Shown: positions 12,011-25,084, counted from the first letter of the stretch. The stretch is 64,000 bases of DNA from Lepeophtheirus salmonis (GCF_016086655.4 NC_052136.2:8556001-8620000); one strand, 5' to 3'. Notes: generated by a model from the sequence alone, not told the origin. A program made the numbers and translations.

Positions 12011-12099
12011 TTTTGTAAGGAGGGGAGATTGACTTGAGTTACTCACGATTAAATGGCCGATAATTACTACTACTGAACAAATTATTGGTCCCTGTGTAT

Positions 12100-12736
12100 A
12101 CGGGCCTTTATTGTTTATTCTTCTTTATTTATATTAATAAAGCAAAGTTTATCTGTATATATGGTTGTTTGGAGAAATGATTTTTATATAAAATAAAAAA
12201 AAGTTACGTAGTCCTATTCATAAAATCTTGCGGGCGTTTTGTTTGTAGTATTGAGTGTAAATTGTATATAGTGCTGACTATTGTACATCATATTCATATA
12301 GATACATAGTTTTGCTCTAAGAAATAACAATGTAGTCAAATTAATAAAGTCTCGTAGGTGTTTTATATGGTGTTTCAAGCTTGTATACAGGGTGCCTTGT
12401 ATATAACGCTCCCTGATATATATCACAATAAAAGGGACAGATGGGAGTATGATATAGAGGGTGTACCCTATAAAATGAAGGAAATTTTATCAGTCTTTAG
12501 TTGAACTCATATTAAAAAAGAAATCCCTGGCTCATCCAATCTTATTGAAAAAAAATCTTAAGCTCTATTTTTTTATTCCTGAGGAGAGAATGTCCAAGTA
12601 TTGAGTGTGAGTATGCTTATGAAAATCATAGGATAATCTGATGACTTGTTAGGAGTTATCTGTTAAATTATTGAAGCAAAATGTGTATGTTCGTCAACAC
12701 CTAACAAACCTGGAAAATGCCGGGTTCTACTGCTAG
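12100..12736 (+). mobile_element. Helitron/HINE-like non-autonomous element, copy 1
   Basis: The 3' end is diagnostic: AACCTGG at 12707-12713 pairs with CCGGGTT at 12720-12726 (one G-T pair) around a 6-base loop. Six bases later comes CTAG at 12733-12736, followed by T. Hairpin plus CTRR next to T is the standard Helitron 3' terminus. Inside is a tandem array at 12205-12425. Upstream, AGCAAAGTTTATCTGTA is shared with the 59600 copy. Elements with conserved ends and a central tandem array are typical of Helentron-associated elements (HINE/DINE type). The 5' boundary is approximate and no helicase is encoded. Confidence 0.65.
12205..12425 (+). repeat. central tandem array of HINE-like copy 1 (about 124-bp period)
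   Basis: AAATCTTGCGGGCGTTTTGT at about 12223 recurs as AAGTCTCGTAGGTGTTTTAT at about 12347, an offset of 124. Each unit also has TTGAGTGTA or TCAAGCTTGTATACAGGG. The same unit occurs at 36510-36720 and 59660-60000. Confidence 0.75.
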
Positions 12737-14087
12737 TTATTTTATATGTCTAAGCTTCACCGTGAACTCTTTTTTTTTAGGAAGGGTAATGCCCTTCAGA
12801 GTGTTGTTTGAATGAACTTATTCTATCTATAATACTGATCTTTTCTCTCTTTTATAAATCTTATTCTCTATTAAATTCTTTTATTACATTGAAAATGCAT
12901 AATTCAATATCATGAAAAGTCTAATTATTTATATCAAAAATACGGTCTATCCTAATTTTCTTAATTTCTACCTACAATTTGTTTTTTAAGTGTTGTAACA
13001 GCTATGGTGTTAGTTGTAACATTTGATTAGTGGCACTTAAAAGCAATTTGTGAAAGCACTATGGACGACTATAGTTTTTGAATATAATTATACAATAGCA
13101 AACTGATGTAGATATCTTATGCCAAAATCGAGTGTGTCTAAGTCAAACAACCTCCAAGTAATTGAGTTTAAGACAAAGAATTATTACTACTGCCACTGGT
13201 CCTCCCTAGAAAGTACATTAATGTTCTATTTCAAACGTGACTGTTATTCATTATAGACTAACTCATTTTTTGTATTCGTTATATCTTTTCTTTTTTCTAC
13301 TTATCTCCAGAATGAATCAGTGAGGATATATATTCCAAACAAAAATATACTTAAAATTAAAAAGCTTTTTTTGCGCATTTAAGTAATTTATATCGTTTCC
13401 AATTTCTTTGTTTTTCTTAAGGAGGAGAATTGAAGGTGTTAAAACATAATATGTTAAAAATAGAAGAAAAAAAAATAATTATTTCTCATTTGAACAAAAA
13501 ATCAATCAAATTCAGGACTAACCTAACGTTTTTTTTTCTTTCTTTTCTTTTCATGTTAGATACAACCTAAAAGATTTATGGATTGCAACCAGAAAACCCC
13601 ATAATTGGATAACTTGATGGAATGTTCTTTCTTGGCATCTTGTAAAGTTACATCTAACACGGGATCCATTAACACATTAACTCTAGTTATATGGATACAA
13701 GACAATCATTAACTGATCGTTAGGTACATAGTCCGTTAGGTAGTTGTGCTATGAAGGACTCAATGACATTGTACTTGTATTGTTACAACACTTTTTATGT
13801 CGTTCGGAAGTCATTTTTTTTCGAGAGGACAATCGATACACATATTGATTCACACCTATTGCAAACTGCTTTTTACTTTCTGAATGAAAAATTGACACGT
13901 GCTAGTTTTTTATTTAAAGAAAAAGAGGGGTTATGAGAAATAGGAAGTCATTTTTTCAAAATAGAAAAATAATACTTTTTATTAATCAAGCAATTGTAGC
14001 TGGCAATGCTTGCATAGGTCAACGAATATTCTCGACATGGAACATTGTTTATCGTTCTTTTGTCGCCCTTAGTTGGTCAAACTCAAG
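12737..14087. other. AT-rich spacer, no gene seen
   Basis: Consecutive 61 and 68 codon frames at 13751-13936 and 13933-14139 overlap at a stop/start but show no recognisable motif. The second merges into the repeat at 14088. Confidence 0.4.
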
Positions 14088-14713
14088 ATATCTAGAGACA
14101 AAGTATAAGAGTGACATAGTTTTCATGAAAAAAGATTGAAAAACACACACAATTTTGTATTGTACTAAGTATAATTCTTACAAATATAAATGAAGGACAT
14201 CATAATCTAATTTGTAGGATTCTTTATTTGGATATAGGTCTGGTTGCAGATCGTTACGACAACCAACCGTTCTCTAACTTGTCTTCTTCAACCTGGAAAT
14301 GTCTTTTTTACATCAGCTTGTCTGGGTTGTTTTTTTATTGTGTTGTATTTTAGTCAAATTTTTAGTTTGGTCAAGTTGAAATTCTTGAGTTCTCTCTGGA
14401 ATCAAGTTCTAGTTAGAACAATAGAACAGTTTTTGAATATGGCCAAGTTAGAGTTTAGAGAATTTCCAACCAAAATAAGTAATGTGGTCTCCCCTTATTA
14501 ATGCCAAAATACCTAGATACAAGGTATATCAGAGATATTGTTTTTAAGAAAAAAGGATTGAAAAGTGTAATTCTTAAAATATAAGAGAAATATATCGTCA
14601 CTTATAAGATTCACAATGCAGGGGCAAAGATTAATTAAATGGATCTTTCTTACGTCAAGTCTGCCTGGCACGGTAGAAAAAAAGATGATTGATATACCTT
14701 GTCTCTAAATATC
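14088..14713. repeat. diverged direct and inverted repeat cluster
   Basis: ATATCTAGAGACAAAGTATA at 14088 recurs as a diverged direct copy at about 14510 (ACCTAGATACAAGGTATAT) and as an inverted copy at 14693-14713 (ATATACCTTGTCTCTAAATAT). The direct copies are about 420 bp apart and share AAAAAGGATTGAAAA and a CTTTTTTACATCAGCTTGTC/CTTTCTTACGTCAAGTCTGC block. The outer inverted pair could be the ends of a small element. Confidence 0.5.
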
Positions 14714-15489
14714 ATTACAATCAGGAAGGCAGTAAAAATTTGATAGTTTGATTGGTCCTTACGAATAGGCCTTCCCATGCCCGCTCGGGTTTTTTTTTAT
14801 ATATATATTTGAAATATTGATGGAATATTCATAGAAGAATATTTTCAACCTTAAATAGGGTTTTTAGGGCTAATCGCTATCTCCTTTTCCCTCCCTTCAT
14901 TTGTTTTTCAGAATAGTTCAAGTATTGTATATTAAATTGTTTTGAGACAAGTGAATAGGTATATATGAAATACTTAATTATAATACGGGCTATTTTTAGA
15001 GTATAATAATCATGAAATGAAAGAGGTTAAAATAACTTTATTTAATAATTATTGTTTTAATGATATAATATAAATAGATCAACTTAAAGGAAATATTTTA
15101 AATCCTTATGACGTTCACTCCTCGATTATTTAAAAAAAGGGGTTGATCTATTTATTGTTATTTCTTAGGACATTCATTAAAAGATTTTTTTTATTTCAAA
15201 ACCCTTCTTCAGTTCATAAATCTTTTACCAATAGAAAAAAAGGGAAAATTGCCCTTAGTTGGTCAAAAAATATTGGAGAAAAAAGAGTGTATATTCTAAT
15301 GTTCCCTGCACAGAGTAGTTATAACTTGTGCTTACTAGGGACGAATATGGGTTAATAATATTAGTATAATATTGATATTGAATTAATGATATGAGTTTCG
15401 ATATCGAAAAGGCAACTATTGGGAGTTAAACGATTGGCTGTAGACATATATCTCATTTATAAATTACTCTTAGCCATTTTTTAAATATG
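14714..15489. other. AT-rich spacer, no gene seen
   Basis: A GCCCTTAGTTGGTCAAA string at about 15250 repeats one at 14065, so some of this may belong to the repeat cluster upstream. No gene recognised. Confidence 0.4.
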
Positions 15490-15920
15490 GTACTAGAGGA
15501 ATTTGCCCTCCAGCAATTCGGGGCTTGAATTTAAGGTTTTTTCTAACATACAATAGAACAGAAAACTTGTACAGACTCTGGAATGTTTTAGATACTCAAA
15601 AGTATGGAATCAAAAAGGGTTTTTGAGCAGTGAGGTTGTACTTGACAAAATTGAGATTCAATATATCTGAAACCTGTCCGAGCAATCTATGTTTTCTGTA
15701 TTTAGTATCCTCAAATGAAAATTAATTGCATTATTTATTTGGTTCTATAGAAATACCATTAATATTGAAATTATAAGTATATAAAAACATACTTTTCTTT
15801 TTACTAAAACAATACTTTTATAACATTGTCCTTTAACTTGTCCTTTTTTTCTGTTTCTTTTTGGGAAAAGGTTGTGTGATACAATAAAGGTATAATATGG
15901 ATGCTAAACTTTTAATCTTT
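15490..15920 (+). repeat. dispersed repeat R1, copy 5
   Basis: The core at 15852-15895 (CTGTTTCTTTTTGGGAAAAG, then GTTGTGTGATACAATAAAGG) is close to the consensus. The upstream block CAGCAATTCGGGGCTTGAAT matches the corresponding block of copy 4. Confidence 0.65.
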
Positions 15921-18239
15921 TAACAACCCTAATACATATTCTTTGTTAATAATAAATCACGACCAAAAACGCTTAATAGTCGAATCTTAATGAAGACAGA
16001 CAAAAAAAAAATAGATATACATTCCATTAGTCTTTGTTGCTCTAAGGCAAAAAATCTTTGCAAAAAAATCATCATACAATTATGGAATCCGCCCACAAGT
16101 AATGAAATATATTGTAATCTTGGAAATTGAATTATAATATACTGTATACATATATATATACCACTAAACCAAGAAAGAATGGTTCTGAAGGGTTAGTCGT
16201 AAATTATGGTACATATTAATATGTAAAACAGTCTCTAAGGAATGAGAATTAAGTTAGTTCTAATTGAATATAAATTGAAATGTAAGCCAGTCTCTACTTT
16301 TTTTTAGATTTTACTATGTTTTAAAAAAGTTTTTTTTAAAGATTTTATCTCTATTTCTATTTGACAGACTTATTTATTGAAAAAAAAATCCCAGTAACCT
16401 CCAAGTTCTTTGTGGGTGGAGTGCACAATATAACTTCTTCTTTTAGGGAAATGCATTCTTTTATAAGAGAGGTAGGGTTCCATGAGAGATATTCATAAGT
16501 TACTAGGAGTAGTACTTGGCATTCCTCGGAGTTATTAGGCATCGACAAACGGACAAACTTTATAGTAATAATGTAAATTTACTGTATTAATATAGAAGGT
16601 AACTCCCTAACATATCCTTAGTATTACTCGCTGTCAATCATGGCTCCAGGATATACTTGGATGATATCTCCCTAAAAATGATAAAATAATTATATCAGAT
16701 TTATAAAATCAACAACATTATTTAGATTGTCAACAACAACAACACTACGCGTACGCTAAAAAATGCTTCAAATTTACACCCCCCCAAATATAAGTTTTCC
16801 CCATTTATTTTTAATATGACGCGCTGAGCTATAGCTAGATACACTCTCTGCTAAACCTTATCTAAAGTTAGGTATATTCATTATTTTTTATATTTTATAA
16901 GTTCTCGCCTTTGTTTATATGGCGTGCTGAGCTATGGATACACACGCTCGTTGTTATAAATGGGTCTTTCTCAGACAATCAAACTAAGAAACAAACTTTG
17001 CTTTACTAATATACATAACTAATGTTTGCAATATATATATAATATATTTTTTTTGATTAAGGTTCATAAACACTTATATTATAATATAAAATATGTAGGT
17101 AAAGAAATTTAGTTATAACATACATAAACATTTTAGCTTAAAATTATTCCCCTCCCGAAGAACCTTTTGGTACGTGCTGAATCACGGCAATAAAAAAATT
17201 AAATTAAAAGTAGAATATGATGAGTAAAACGTACATAAATAATAAAACATTTAAAAAAATTAAAATATAAGCCGAGTCAAAAGTCTAAAATTCACGTTCA
17301 AAACAATTACATTCTAAAAGTTTTCTAAGACCTAATGCTGATAAAAAACTAGACTAAAAACTAAAACAAGTAAACTATATAGTATCTTTTAAAGCAAATT
17401 TATATTTCAAATGAAGCAACTGTTCTGCATCAGATATGTTACTACTTTTCTTGAAATAGTCAGCCTACAACACGATCAGAAAATCGAGTAGATTTTTTGT
17501 TGCACTTTATGGGGGAGCGGCCTAGGGGGTGTTCCCCCACCCATTAAAAAGATTCTAGTGTTCCCTCCCAAATTGATATTAAAACAAACTTTATTCACAT
17601 TTTATTCAATTAAAACGTCAGAATTGTGACTACATTATAAATTCCTGTGCTTAACAATCGTTGAATGTCAAATATACTTCCCAGACCAGTGACTATTGAG
17701 AAGTGTCATAGTTACCTTAAATGTTAAATAAATTGTCTTATCAAAATCAAATTTTGTTTTTCATAAAAAATAGTCATAAATAATTTCAAGAAATAACTAA
17801 ATAAAATGTCATCTTGTAAACCTCCAAAGTAAAATTTTAATAACGGCCTGGCTCTTCCTAGAATTCAGAGTGCTCCTACTTGATATAGCTGTTGTTGCGG
17901 GACTTCCAGCATTACTAAATATTTTCATCTTTGAACTCTAGTTGGTGTTATAAATAGTAAAACCTCTAAGACATATGTCTAATCTCTTCAAACAGCGATA
18001 TATTTTTCTTCATAACTTTGAGGCTATTTGTGACATGTTTTAGGTCATCAGATCCAGAATTGACTTATCTGTACCTTAACCAGCTCACAAGGCCCTCTGC
18101 TCACTCACCTTCTCCTTCATAGCATTGACGTTTTCGTCATCCCCACTCTTTGTATTTTTGATTATTATCAATATTCTTTTAGGACAATCTATATTAATTA
18201 TAAAACTGATATTAATAATTACCAGACAAGGTACAAAGT
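15921..18239. other. AT-rich spacer with one short direct repeat
   Basis: No gene recognised. A direct repeat of about 40 bp, 102 bp apart, lies at 16818 and 16920: GACGCGCTGAGCTATAG and GGCGTGCTGAGCTATGG, each followed by ATACAC. Confidence 0.45.
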
Positions 18240-18545
18240 CACTCAAGTGCAACTCACAAGTAGGTCTTAAGTCATAACCTTCAAGTCACAATTAAGTCTT
18301 AAGTCATAAACTTCAAGCAATAACCTTCAAGTTTTAAGTTTTATTTTCTTAGACCAGTCAAGCGAGTTATGTCAGTTTATTGAAATCTTGCTATAATATG
18401 TCGAGGTTTTCTGGTCTATCCTTGCTTCTCTCAAATCAAGACAAGTCCGAGTTTTAAAATGTCAAGTCTCAAGAAAATTAAGTTTATTCAAGTCAAGAAA
18501 CAACCCATAAAAAGCAACTCGAGTCTCAGTCGACTATAGTCCCCA
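18240..18545. repeat. AAGTC-rich repeat, copy 2
   Basis: Dense short motifs (TCTTAAGTCATAA twice, CAAGTC, CTCAAG, GAGTC) of the kind seen at 3050-3405. No ends could be fixed. Confidence 0.35.
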
Positions 18546-18751
18546 TGTCTATTTATCTACAATGTGAAACTACATAATACTTGATTGCACTTAATATATA
18601 AGTAATTAATAAAATCTATTGATAAGAAATTAATCTTCTTCCAAATTGACAGCATTACAAATCAAAATATTTATTTATTTACTTGCCTATAAAATGGCAT
18701 TTTTTACTTCGACGATTTGGTCAGTTTGTGTGTGTATATGTATGTATGCAC

Positions 18752-19124
18752 TAGAGTTTCTCATTTTCCGGGAAAGTATCGTTCTTTAGCATCCTAGGAC
18801 AAAAAAAAATTAAATATCGGGATCCAAGGAAATTTAAGTATATACTATTTTTTTTTTTTTAAATTCTTTTAGAAGAAAGAAGAATGTTCTTCATTTCTAC
18901 TGTTATCACTAATAGTGTGCAGGTTGTTTTTTAGAGCCAACGGGGTGAGTTTTTTGGAATTCCATATCCCGATCCGACCCTGAACAAAAAAAAACAATTA
19001 TAAATAGTAATTGATGAACAATTTTGTGTTTGGTGGACTATACGAGTATATCATATAATGAAACTTGTATTATGAAATAATTAAATGCTAGATTTTCCGG
19101 GAATTTCCCGGGATAAAAACCCTA
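18752..19124. mobile_element. hAT-like non-autonomous element, about 373 bp
   Basis: The left end TAGAGTTTCTCATTTTCCGG and the right end (other strand) TAGGGTTTTTATCCCGGGAA are similar and of hAT style. The CCGGGAATTTCCCGGG string near the right end is itself palindromic. The 8-bp flanks (GTATGCAC and GTAGTTCC) agree at only half the positions, so the target duplication is not convincing. No coding content. Confidence 0.4.
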
Positions 19125-19688
19125 GTAGTTCCCTGTATATTGTAGATAAAAAGAGTTCAACTACATTCCATTCAACATTTTGGGCAAAAAAAAAAAAATG
19201 TGTAGACATGCTTATACAGGTATATGTTAAATAAATTTATAATAGAGAATGTTTCAAAATGACCAATATGTACTACATATTTTTCCATTAATTTCACATG
19301 AACAACTCCTGTCGTTACATTATATATATATTTTCTGAATATTTGAGTGATGTACATATATATATATATAGTACTACATATTTCTGCGAAATAGTCTTCC
19401 CATTTCTTCGCAAAAAATATAATTTATTTTTAATCCAGTATTCTATCAAGTGCATTTAGTCTGGATTTTTTAGTTCGTTGACAAAAAATAACAACGAGAA
19501 AGTTCACAACCCCAAATACTTCTCAATAATACATTATAATATATCTACACACACACAAAAAAACGCCTGACATCATTAAAACAAACGGTTATGACAAAAT
19601 AAAATAGTTTATGTATGAGAAAGTTATAGATTGCATTTGTAACTAAATACAAGAAAAAATCTCCCCATAATCAAGAATCATAGTCATA
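19125..19688. other. AT-rich spacer with TA microsatellite
   Basis: (TA)n tracts near 19320 and 19356-19371. No gene or paired ends recognised. Confidence 0.5.
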
Positions 19689-20642
19689 CAGTAAGTCCTT
19701 GGATTACGAGCACAATACATACGTATTATAGAAATATTCGTAATCCAAGACAGAGTGTTTCTTAAAAATAACTCATTATTCTAGTGCTAAAATCATTTTT
19801 TTTTAGTTAGATTGTCCTTTGAGGCTTAAGTATAGGTTTTGGGTATTATGTTTTTCGAACAGAGTAGACTTGAGTAAGGGTACTTCCGATTTGGGTAGAA
19901 TAAAGCTATTAACCAAGTGGTGAAACCCGTCTTTTAGCATGAATATTTCATAGTCTACGTGAATTATTTTTCCATGCAAGATTTCATTTCTGAAATATCA
20001 GATTCAGTATCATTGTCACTACACTCAACGACCATGGAGGGCAAAAAGTGTCGTGTAGATCACTATAAATATTGATCATATGGCCTTTGTATTGGTACTT
20101 GGTTTATAGCTTTAGGGTAAAATGGGCTATTTTAGTACCTTCGAGTATTATTAACTGCATAGCCTTAATTTAAGAAAATCATCGGTTGTTCATAATAACG
20201 CACTAGAGCAGCTAAATAATTGTTCTTAGTAGCTAATGAATGATGAACAGAGGCAGTGAAACAGGAAGGGAGCCAAGAGGCCATTGACGATTTGATTTTT
20301 GAAAAACAATAACAATGGTAGGTTACGTGATGGTGTTATCTCTGTTGAGGAGTGAGGGTACGGAAAACAAATCATTTATAGCTATAAATGACGTAATTGT
20401 AAGCATTTATTCTGAGTGTTTAAGACAGATGATGACGTCACAAAAACTACTCATTCAAAGAGGGAAAGGCTGGAAATCATCCATCAATGGGGATAGATAT
20501 ATGACAAATACTCGGGTATAAGTGTGTAAAATGCGGATATTTTTTAAATTGATGTTCTGGTTAAGAGTCCAAGGCATGATTATTAACCGGTTCCACCTTT
20601 AATAATAGACTTTCAAGTTACTTGCAATCCGAGGTATTACTG
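19689..20642. mobile_element. pogo-like (Tc1/mariner superfamily) non-autonomous element
   Basis: The left end CAGTAAGTCCTTGGATTACG and the right end on the other strand CAGTAATACCTCGGATTGCA form a terminal inverted repeat of the pogo/Tigger type (CAGTnnnACCTCGGATTA). TA precedes the left end; the right flank reads AATA, so the duplication is imperfect. Just inside the left end, CTTGGATTACGA (19698) and TCGTAATCCAAG (19738) form a 12-bp subterminal hairpin, a known pogo feature. No transposase was recognised in the 954 bp. Confidence 0.6.
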
Positions 20643-23079
20643 AATATACTATAAATAAAAGAAACTACTACCAATGCTACCAATTAACGGGGGAAATGAT
20701 AAACATTTAAATTGCACTATAAAATTAGAGTTGAATCAATGGAAAAGGGGAACACTAGACAAATTATTATTATCCAGATAGTACATATGTAGATACACAC
20801 AATAAACCATTTCAAATACACTTAAAATATCACCATTGCGATATCATTAAAGATAAAAAAGAGAAAACCGTCTAATATAGAAACTTAACGTCTAGGAAAT
20901 AACGTGTAATGTTGGCAAAAGTGACGATTCATTCAGTAGTCTTCATTTAGACATACTATGTGTAAATCCCCCAATGACTAATAATATATACATCAGTTTA
21001 AAATATATGTCGATAGGGACACGGATAACCGCAGGTTTAACTACCTTTTCTGTCTCATTTTGTTATTATTAAAAAACAATAACGTTTAATTTGTTTAAGC
21101 AGGTGTAGTATTGCTGAAAAAAGTAAAGGTGATAAACGCTCTTTCATTCTGGCCACACTTAAACAATAAATGTACCACCTATAGTCATAATAGATATTCA
21201 TCATTGAAATAACGGTTAAATAATTTCCTGATAAAATGATCAGTATAGACCGATTTCATGCAATCTCTGTTGCTGTCAGTCAATTTGGGAGTCTAAACAA
21301 CCAAGTGTTGTAAACAATGAAACCCCTTCTACCATTATTATTAATGAAAATAGTAATCTATTGGATGGCACACAAATAAAAGCCCTTAAATCATGCTGAC
21401 TATCAACAAATTATCCTTCTTTTGCCTGGTTTATTTTATATCTGACCCTTTCATGTATTAAAATACTGTTATCTGTCAAGATTTTTTAGAAATTACCTAA
21501 ACTGTATAGTATTTATTTGTTGTTTATAATGCTATATATTTTTTATAGCCAGTGTGACTAAATCTTGGATTTGATATTATTAATAAATCATCCAATCATT
21601 TTTAAAAGTTGAAAAATGATTTCATAAACTAATATTCAGAGCAAAAATAGTTTATTATATCTGGGACAAGAAAGGGAATTTTCAAAAGTGGCTGCTCCAG
21701 CACGTCTGGATTTTTTAAACTATAGTAATTTAAAAACTTTTTTGTGAAAGTGTATATATTTTTTAAGGAAATAAATTTGTGTATAAAAACTGGAAACTTA
21801 GGCAAATTGCACAATATTATCTAACCCTGTATAATCAAGGATGATATTAGAAAGTGTGAAAAAATGAATACAATCATAAATTTGGATTATGACTTTTTGT
21901 TAAATAGTGGCAGAATTCAAGGAATGAGTTACCAAATGAAGTTATTACATAATTTAACCTTTGTATCCCAACGGTTTTTTATTACTTTTCCTATTAGATT
22001 ATGAGGGAAAGGGAAATACTTATTAAGAGATATTAATGAATGACTGTTAATATGTTTTATTTATATATTTTATAAACAACCATAAATCCCCCCCCCCAAA
22101 AAAAACAATTTTAAAGATCTTCTTTATTTTATTTTTATTTTTTTAAGGGGTTATGTGCTCAAAAAACAATCATTATTTTTTAGCAAAATATGTTTTGATA
22201 ACATATTTATTACAAATAATTATCTCTCTAGTATCTATCCAAATATGGTTTGAGGACAACCATTTTTGGTTGAAAAAAACCACGTATCTCTCCAAAAGGA
22301 TTCTTTATTGTCAAATAACTTTGGAACATGATGTCAAATTGTCAATATAATACTCAGCTTAGATACATACCAGATTTTATGAAACTCGAAGGACGTAAAA
22401 CAACTTCAGTGTGATGCAAAATATTCAGAATAAGTACCTACTCATCAAAAATAAACCAACTCCAAGGAAATGAAATAACGAAGAAGGAACGACACAAAAT
22501 GCTCTGAGAAACTGGCGAAGTTGGTGAATCACTGATTCATAACACGAACAAATGATAAATTATGTACATTGTAGATGCAATAACTATTATTCAAATCCAT
22601 ATTTATTATGCAAGGGGATTCGAAGACCAAAAGAAATGGGAATGGACTCCAATTCAGAACATTACACACTAGCTGTATTCGAGTCCCCATTTCTTAATCA
22701 TACTCAAGTACATATTTATTTGGTTTTGTGTCCGAGCTAGGTCAAAATCTATCTGGTTCCAGAACAAGCTCCAAGTTCATTAAAATTAATCTAACTCTGA
22801 ATCTTGTACAATTATGGAATCAAGATCTACAGTTCTGCAAAATGAGTTTGGAGCCTGAGGACTCAAACTTAGAAAAAATGTACTCAAATACAACTCTGCT
22901 ACGTAGTGTTCGTAATTCGGGCAACAAGAGATGGAGCATTCATCACAACTACATAATATACTAGAAGGGATCCTTGGTAGGGAACAAACCCTCTGCCTAA
23001 AATCTAATTCAGTTATGTATCTTAATTTTTTCTAAAGTTATGGATGACTAGACATTTTTTTACGTTTAGTGTTACTTTG
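20643..23079. other. AT-rich spacer, no gene seen
   Basis: Several 60-78 codon frames with no motif. The stretch 22620-22960 has GAGTC/GACTC-like motifs resembling the AAGTC-rich repeats, but no boundaries could be found. Confidence 0.4.
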
Positions 23080-23700
23080 ACCTCTCAGACGGTGTTACTT
23101 CGCTAAGACAAAAATACCCAATGTATTTTGTTATCATACGTCATGGCTATTTCATAATGAACTATTTTTGATAATTAAACAAAGTTATTCAATATATGCT
23201 TATGATCCGTTTTCAAAAGGGCATGACTACAATTTCTTGTTGTTCATATGTTGGTCATTTTATTATTTATATGAAAATTTGTTGGCTATCATATACAAAT
23301 ACTAAAGTATAGCTACTCTTTTAATAAAATATTATCAAGCAATATTATACTACCATATCGAATAAAATACTATCTAGATTTTAATATTACGAAATATGTA
23401 TATGTAATTTATTTTAAAAATTGTGAAGAAATAATATGACAGTGACAGTCTGGAAGTATATAAGAGATAAATGGCAGTTGGTATCATTGACTGTTTTGGC
23501 TAACTATCTAATTATGTTGGAAAATTTTCTGTTTATTTTTGGACGAAAGTTTGCGTGATACAATAAAGGTAACGACGTGCTCAAGATTGAATGGCTTCAT
23601 ACTATGAACATATATAATCTTTGTAACATGTTTGATCAAAATCGATTTTTAACTTTTGCCGTACTCCTGGGGATTAAAAAACAAACAGAGACCTCCACAA
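23080..23700 (+). repeat. dispersed repeat R1, copy 6 (long)
   Basis: This is the longest uninterrupted copy. It shares with the 48860-49880 copy, in order: GTGTTACTTCGCTAA, CTTATGATCCGTTTTC, TTGGCTATCATATACAAATA, TCTGGAAGTATATAAGA, CAGTTGGTAT and the core TTTGCGTGATACAATAAAGG. The tail matches copy 2 (ATGGCTTC, ATAATCTTTGTAAC, ATCGATTTTTAACTTT). R1 is therefore at least 600 bp. Confidence 0.75.
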
Positions 23701-25084
23701 CTTCGTTGTGGATATATATATATTAATCATACGTTATGCATAGGTTGTTGTAGAAGGAACGTGTAACTCTACGAAGGCCTCCTTTATATATTAAATATTT
23801 TTAAGGGAAAAAATAGTCCACAGATCACATACTGATATGGGGAAGAACCCCATCATAGTATTTCATGGATGAAGATATTTGATAATTACAGCTACTAATG
23901 AAAAATCTAATAGTTTAATTATGATGTTATTTAAAAAAATAAAATAATACTTTTAAATTGGTTAAAATGTTTTCATATATTTCATTTTTGATTAATTGTG
24001 TTTGAATGACTTAATGGAAGCCGGATTCTATTATATTAATAGCTTTGGATTTATTTTTTTGAAAGAGTGTATCGATACGAAGAAAAGAAAAGAGAATCAT
24101 CCCGACTTCCAAGACCTTCTCTCTTAAACAGCAATATCAACTGACCCAAATAAAAAGGATCTAAATATAAGAGTCACCATAATAAAGATGGTCAAAAAAG
24201 GGGATACAGGAAGTCTAACCGGCTTGTCTTTTCTCTGACTTTGTCTTTATGAAGCCTCATCGTATTGCTGTTTCTTCATATAGTTTTACTGCCCAAAGCG
24301 TGTATTGTGGTAGTGGATTTACAAATTCATTTTCTCTTTCATGAATTAGGGGCTTTTATGACTAGTTTTTATAATAATACTCGTAATAGTAATAAGACTA
24401 GAAGTCAGAGTAATAAAAAGAAAAAACAATAACGTTATTAAGACATGAGCTATAACGTTCAAATCATTCATCCCTCGAAAATAAAAAGTAAAGTAAAATA
24501 AGTACTTTAAAAAAATAGATTTGTTTCAAATAGGAAGCATATTATGCACAAATAGGAATAAAATATACATATTTAGAATTTTTTTAAAAGGTCAAGTTAT
24601 TTTTTTTTAAATACAAATATTTTTAAATAACATTCCCGAAATTTCTAATCAAATATTTCAATTCCAACCCAATAACTCCACTTCCATACAAAAAAAAATT
24701 GAAATTTGAGAAAATCCTTTTATTTATTTATTTTATATTTGTTTCACAAAATCCTACAAAATTCATGAGGGAGGCCTTTGGAAGTTGGTGCTATATTTTA
24801 TCAGGATAAAAGGGATTATTGCCGTTTTCGCAATGAAGCAAGGTATACAACTTCTTTTATATAGTACAAAGTTATGGTACAGCTTTTATAAGATATTTTT
24901 AGAACCACGAAGGATCACCAAAAGTGTTTAAAGGCATTACGGTGGGAAAGAAAAGAGAGTAGAATTAATGTCATAATAATTCAAAAACGCAGAAAATAGT
25001 CAATCTAAAAAGGACTAAAAGAGAAATAAACCTCATAGATGTTTTCCCCACGTTTGAATTATATATTAATGTTATTAAAAGAAT
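23701..25084. other. AT-rich spacer, no gene seen
   Basis: No open frame above 60 codons and no paired ends recognised. Confidence 0.5.

Noticed and set aside
16740..16970. Repeated GCTGAGCTATGG strings as possible pol III promoters
   Set aside because: No B box at suitable distance. Recorded only as a short direct repeat.
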